This document shows positions 60,383-64,000 of a stretch of DNA of 64,000 nucleotides, piece by piece (position 1 is the stretch's first letter; each line of letters starts with the position of its first letter). A program made the translations under genes and the position numbers. The notes below the pieces were generated by a model. It made no database searches, was not told the origin of the DNA, and saw only the letters and a program-made list of their open reading frames with translations. The DNA is from Synechocystis sp. PCC 7509 (GTDB lineage: Bacteria; Cyanobacteriota; Cyanobacteriia; Cyanobacteriales; Chroococcidiopsidaceae), in contig NZ_ALVU02000001.1 of the NCBI RefSeq assembly GCF_000332075.2, positions 3,484,324 to 3,548,323 of the forward strand, written 5' to 3'.

Positions 60383-61276
60383 TTAAGAGCGGCGAACATT
60401 AAAGCAACACCATTCTTTGCGCCGCCAGATAGTCGCCACAACCCAGCCATTATGCTCTAAAGCATCGGCTACATCTGCCGCTTGGTCGAGTAATACACCA
60501 CTAAATATCCCCCAAGTTGTCGGCTTACAAATCGCGCTTAGTTCGGGAATTAGGCGAATAATTACTTCTGCCAAAATATTGCACATAATGCCGTCTACTT
60601 GTTCGTTGTGGAGTAGCTTTCGCACTTGCTCTACACTACCTTTATCTACAAGTAAGCGATCGCTTGTAATTTTATTTAGCTCCCGATTGCTGGTAGTAGA
60701 TTCTACAGCTAATAAATCCGTATCTACGGCATAAACTTTACTAGCACCAAGTAGCAACGCACCAATAGAAAGAATGCCCGAACCGCAGCCAATGTCTGCC
60801 AAAACTTCGCCTTGGGAATCTTCATCAATCCGCATTTCCAATGATTCCAAACATAGCTGAGTTGTGGCATGATTGCCTGTACCGAAAGCCATTCCCGGAT
60901 CGAGAGTCAGAACTAAACGAGTTGTATTTTCTGGTACTTCTATCCAAGCTGGATTAATTAAAAAATACTCGCCGATTTCCTCTGGTTGCCAGTAGTCTTT
61001 CCAACTACTAGCCCAGTCTTCTTCATCCATCAATTGCCAATGCAACGATGGCGCAGGTAGTTCAGCAATTAAAGCATCTTGCCTTAGCCACAATGACAGC
61101 GCTGCCAAATCTAGCAGTTGGACTTGATTTCTGGGCAAATAAGCCTTTACTAAGCTGGTAGCGCCCTTATTTTCACTGGCTGTCCCCTGACAGCCAAACT
61201 TTTCCAAGCGCCAGAAAACTGATTCTTCCAGGCTTGGATCGCAATTAATTTGTAGTTCCCACCAACTATTTGCCAT
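60383..61276 (-). CDS. prmA: Ribosomal protein L11 methyltransferase PrmA
   Basis: A 297-residue SAM-dependent methyltransferase that methylates ribosomal protein L11. SAM motif I is [32 protein letters not shown] and CNILAEVI (the NPPY-like NIL motif) are typical of PrmA. It starts 13 bases after serA, so the two are likely co-transcribed, as in other cyanobacteria. Confidence 0.95.
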   Translation of the reverse strand: MANSWWELQINCDPSLEESVFWRLEKFGCQGTASENKGATSLVKAYLPRNQVQLLDLAALSLWLRQDALIAELPAPSLHWQLMDEEDWASSWKDYWQPEEIGEYFLINPAWIEVPENTTRLVLTLDPGMAFGTGNHATTQLCLESLEMRIDEDSQGEVLADIGCGSGILSIGALLLGASKVYAVDTDLLAVESTTSNRELNKITSDRLLVDKGSVEQVRKLLHNEQVDGIMCNILAEVIIRLIPELSAICKPTTWGIFSGVLLDQAADVADALEHNGWVVATIWRRKEWCCFNVRRS

Positions 61277-61288
61277 AAATTAGCAACA

Positions 61289-62869
61289 TTATAAAGTGAC
61301 CGTATAAGCATCTCTAATTCCGGGAACTTTGATAATTTCCGCTAAAATTCCATCGGGTAAAGGATCGTCCAAGCTCAACACCATTACCGCATCACCCCGG
61401 ACAATTTTACGTCCTACCTGCATACTGGCAATGTTGACATTGAAGCTTCCTAGCAACGAGCCAATTTTACCAATTAGTCCCGGCATATCGCGGTGCAAAG
61501 TAAATAACATATGTTGAGTTGGGGGAACATTTATTGGAAATTCGTCAATATCTGTAATCCGAATTTCGCCATCTCCTAGTAATGCGCCAGTAACTGAATG
61601 AGAGCCTAACGAACCTTTGGCTTCTAAATACAAAGATCCGGCATAATCTTTCACCGCCGCATCTCGCGTTTCAATAACTCTAATTCCGCGCTCTTTTGCC
61701 TCAATGCTGGCATTTACATAGTTTACTCGTTCGCGCAAAGCTTCAGATAGCAAGCCTTTTAGCGATGCCACTACTAAAGGTTGGCTTTTATTGGTGGCGA
61801 GTTCTCCTTGAAGTTTGACATTGAGCAACTCTACTCTACCCCCCGCCAATTGACCGACAAACTTACCTAAAGTTTCGGCTAACTGCATATAAGGTCGTAG
61901 TTCTTCCATTACATCCGGGCTAATACCGGGAATATTTACCGCACTACGGGCGGGTAAGCCTAGCAGTACGTCCCGAATTTGCTCGGCGACATCTATGGCT
62001 ACGTTTACTTGCGCTTCGGCGGTGGATGCGCCCAAATGAGGCGTTAAAATTGCTTGTTTGCCCAAAGCTCGAAGGGGCGATTCTCCCAAAGGTTCGGTTT
62101 CGTAGACATCTATGGCTGCGCCGCCAATAAGTCCCTTTTCTAAGGCTTCAGCTAGAGCAATTTCGTCAATAATTCCGCCTCTAGCACAGTTAATAATTCT
62201 AGCGTTGGGCTTCATCTTGGCTAAAGCTTCGGCGTTAATTAGGTGGGTTGTTTCGGGAGTTTTGGGGATGTGTAGGGTAATGTAATCAGATTCTCGCAAC
62301 AGTAAATCCATATCTACCAAACGACAACCTAATTGTTCGGCGCGTTCGTTAGAAATGAAGGGATCAAAAGCAATTAGTTTCATCCCCATTGCTTTAGCAA
62401 CGTTGGCTACATGAGAACCAATTTTGCCTAAACCAACAACTCCTAGAGTTTTTTTGTAAACTTCTGCGCCGACGTAGCTTTTACGATCCCACTGTCCGCT
62501 TTTTACTGATGTATTGGCATCGGGAATGTAGCGAGAGAGCGCCATCATCATTGCTAGGGCGTGTTCGGCGGCGGCAATGGTGTTACCTTCAGGGGAATTT
62601 ACAACTACGATGCCTCGGCGGGTAGCGGCAGGTACATCGACGTTATCCACCCCCACGCCTGCCCGTCCGATAATTTTTAGCTGAGTTCCAGCATCAATAA
62701 TTTCTTTGGTGATCCGGCTACCAGAGCGGATCATTAGTGCGTCGTACTCTGGAATGATTTGGATAAATTGTTCGGGCGATAAATTGGTTTTGATGTCAAC
62801 CGTCGCTACTTGGGAGAGAATGTCAATTCCAACTTGGTCGATGGGGTCAGATACAAGAACTTTGGGCAT
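61289..62869 (-). CDS. serA: D-3-phosphoglycerate dehydrogenase SerA
   Basis: A 526-residue enzyme, first step of serine synthesis from 3-phosphoglycerate. NAD motif [17 protein letters not shown], catalytic regions [11 protein letters not shown] and [10 protein letters not shown], an intervening domain and a C-terminal ACT domain ([16 protein letters not shown]). I start it at ATG 62869 ([12 protein letters not shown]), as in relatives; a TTG at 62914 would add 15 residues of unlike composition. Confidence 0.95.
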   Translation of the reverse strand: MPKVLVSDPIDQVGIDILSQVATVDIKTNLSPEQFIQIIPEYDALMIRSGSRITKEIIDAGTQLKIIGRAGVGVDNVDVPAATRRGIVVVNSPEGNTIAAAEHALAMMMALSRYIPDANTSVKSGQWDRKSYVGAEVYKKTLGVVGLGKIGSHVANVAKAMGMKLIAFDPFISNERAEQLGCRLVDMDLLLRESDYITLHIPKTPETTHLINAEALAKMKPNARIINCARGGIIDEIALAEALEKGLIGGAAIDVYETEPLGESPLRALGKQAILTPHLGASTAEAQVNVAIDVAEQIRDVLLGLPARSAVNIPGISPDVMEELRPYMQLAETLGKFVGQLAGGRVELLNVKLQGELATNKSQPLVVASLKGLLSEALRERVNYVNASIEAKERGIRVIETRDAAVKDYAGSLYLEAKGSLGSHSVTGALLGDGEIRITDIDEFPINVPPTQHMLFTLHRDMPGLIGKIGSLLGSFNVNIASMQVGRKIVRGDAVMVLSLDDPLPDGILAEIIKVPGIRDAYTVTL

Positions 62870-62983
62870 TTTTCTGGAGGAAGTCGCGCTATACTTTGCT
62901 TTTACAGTGGTCAATAAGTTTTAACTTTAGCTAGGCTTGGGTTCGAGGGTGAAGACTTCACTTTATTATTGTTTGCAAGTCAA

Positions 62984-62999
62984 AAGTGCGATCGCACTT
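62984..62999. repeat. HIP1 site within a 16-base perfect palindrome
   Basis: AAGTGCGATCGCACTT extends the common HIP1 core by four paired bases on each side. It lies between divergent serA and the glycine-rich membrane gene. HIP1 sites occur throughout the window; this one is longer than usual and could also be a regulator site. Confidence 0.5.
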
Positions 63000-63132
63000 C
63001 CCCGTCACAGCGACACCAGCAATAATTGTTCTTGTCATCTTTAAAATAACTATAAGTTTAGGGCATACTCGCAGCAAGTTAAACTATAACCCAAAGCCGA
63101 AACAAGCACTAACAAAATAAGATCGCATTTTT

Positions 63133-63648
63133 ATGAACTATCTTATCGCCGTAATGAGCGATCGCATTTCTGCCGAAGCCGCCTATGTATCTTTGGAAAA
63201 AGAAGGTATCCCGCTTACAAATATTAGTATTTTAGGTAAAGGTTACAAAACGGCAGATGAGTTTGGTTTAATCGATCCCAACGCCGAAGCTAAAAAACAA
63301 TCGCGTTTACTCTCTTTTTGGCTAGTACCTTTTGGATTTATTGCGGGTGGGGCTTTTAATTGGCTCACTGGTTTAAATACTTTTCCTTGGGCGGGGACAA
63401 CGGGTAACATTGCTATTGGCGCGCTTTTAGGCGCGATGGGTGGCTTTATGGGCAGCTTTTTCGCTGGTGGTGGCGTAGGTTTAACTTTAGGTGGCGGCGA
63501 TGCGCTTCCTTATCGCAACCGTTTGAACGCAGGCAAATATTTAGTAGTTGTCAAGGGATCGGATCTGGTTACTCGTCAAGCTAATCGAGTTTTGAGAAAA
63601 TTTGAGCCAGAAAACTTACAAGGATATAACGATCCCGACGAGCAGTAA
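63133..63648 (+). CDS. Glycine-rich membrane protein, stress-type
   Basis: A 171-residue protein. The N-terminal 40 residues resemble a ferredoxin-like sensor domain (MNYLIAVMSDRISAEAAYVS); residues 57-120 are two glycine-rich membrane helices (LVPFGFIAGGAFNWL, GALLGAMGGFMGSFF); the C-terminus is soluble again (AGKYLVVVKGSD). Cyanobacterial relatives are known, function unclear; it recalls general-stress proteins with the same layout. Confidence 0.8.
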   Translation: MNYLIAVMSDRISAEAAYVSLEKEGIPLTNISILGKGYKTADEFGLIDPNAEAKKQSRLLSFWLVPFGFIAGGAFNWLTGLNTFPWAGTTGNIAIGALLGAMGGFMGSFFAGGGVGLTLGGGDALPYRNRLNAGKYLVVVKGSDLVTRQANRVLRKFEPENLQGYNDPDEQ

Positions 63649-63675
63649 TAAAATTCATCTAAGTTAAAAGTTTTA

Positions 63676-64000
63676 AATGTTGCCAAGAGAAGAAATTTTA
63701 AAGGGTGTAGAAAATCGAGACAGTATAGCGCGGGTAATCGATCGCGCTGAACAAGCTATTAAAACGTGGGAAGTTGTGTTAACAGATTTCCTTTCCCCCC
63801 CCGAACTTGCAGAGCTACAAAAGGTGTTTAGTCGCTTGACAGAGGTGCAATTATTGGCTTGGGGTGGGTACGAACAAGCCGAACGTCAACGCTTGGCTGT
63901 CGCTCGCTCGGAAATGCCTTTAGAACGCCATCAAGTGGAGTTAGTGGCGCTAGAAATTGCCGGAAACTTTCTATTTGATACAGCAACTCACCGCGACTTT
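63676..64000 (+). CDS. Photosystem II S4 domain protein, 3' end missing
   Basis: The frame opens at ATG 63676 (MLPREEILKGVENRD) and runs off the window after 108 codons. The content (FLSPPELAELQKVF, RLTEVQLLAWGGYEQAERQR) fits the N-terminal part of the YlmH-like protein annotated in cyanobacteria as photosystem II S4 domain protein; its S4 RNA-binding domain would lie further right. It follows the membrane gene by 27 bases. Confidence 0.88.

Overview
The window is a piece of a cyanobacterial chromosome. The evidence is the very frequent palindrome GCGATCGC (HIP1), the light-independent protochlorophyllide reductase genes chlL and chlN, the sulfolipid genes sqdB and sqdX, the regulator rpaB, plastid-type genes (ycf35, ycf46, PSRP-3/ycf65, a CCB-like cytochrome b6 maturation factor) and a photosystem II S4-domain protein at the right edge. 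The mix (kdp operon, PEP-CTERM protein, DUF3370, chlL/N, large signalling proteins) suggests a Chroococcidiopsis/Gloeocapsa-like or Nostocales-related lineage. That placement is inference only. No IS element, CRISPR array, prophage or rRNA was seen; one tRNA gene (Ala, GGC) is present.

Layout. 1-7 kb: a 5'-truncated protein-kinase/TPR protein, a CheA-type hybrid histidine kinase and a convergent NACHT NTPase. 7-12.5 kb: an 820-base non-coding stretch, then kdpA-kdpB-kdpF-kdpC. 12.6-16.6 kb: a chemoreceptor, ycf35, ycf46 and a small ribbon-helix-helix-like gene. 16.8-19.4 kb: sqdB and sqdX, separated by a truncated DUF4291 gene. 19.4-25.7 kb: a lipoprotein glycosidase-like gene, radA, rpaB, a CCB homologue, DUF456, and the remains of a toxin-antitoxin pair.

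25.8-32.2 kb is the most interesting part. Eight minus-strand genes overlap or nearly touch: cdsA-like cytidylyltransferase, Rieske oxygenase, PlsC-like acyltransferase, CDP-alcohol phosphatidyltransferase-like protein, class V aminotransferase, methyltransferase, alpha/beta hydrolase and an SDR-like protein. They read as one transcription unit that could make or modify an unusual lipid. Three members carry altered active-site motifs.

32.5-46 kb: a small gene followed by a damaged HNH endonuclease gene, DUF3370, minCDE, a PEP-CTERM protein, the chlL-DUF5331-chlN cluster, a Trp-rich protein, a Uma2 nuclease, clpB and an SRPBCC protein. 46-64 kb: mostly housekeeping genes (thioredoxin-like protein, threonine aldolase, tRNA-Ala, hisF, ruvB, TPR protein, HAD phosphatase, PSRP-3, DEAD-box helicase, DUF1815, recA, a large glucosidase-like hydrolase, a GST-like protein, prmA, serA, a glycine-rich membrane protein and the start of a PSII S4-domain gene).

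Gene decay (DUF4291, PIN toxin, HNH) lies in or next to otherwise conserved operons. Several strong inverted repeats sit between genes. All function calls rest on motif reading and family memory; no search was run.
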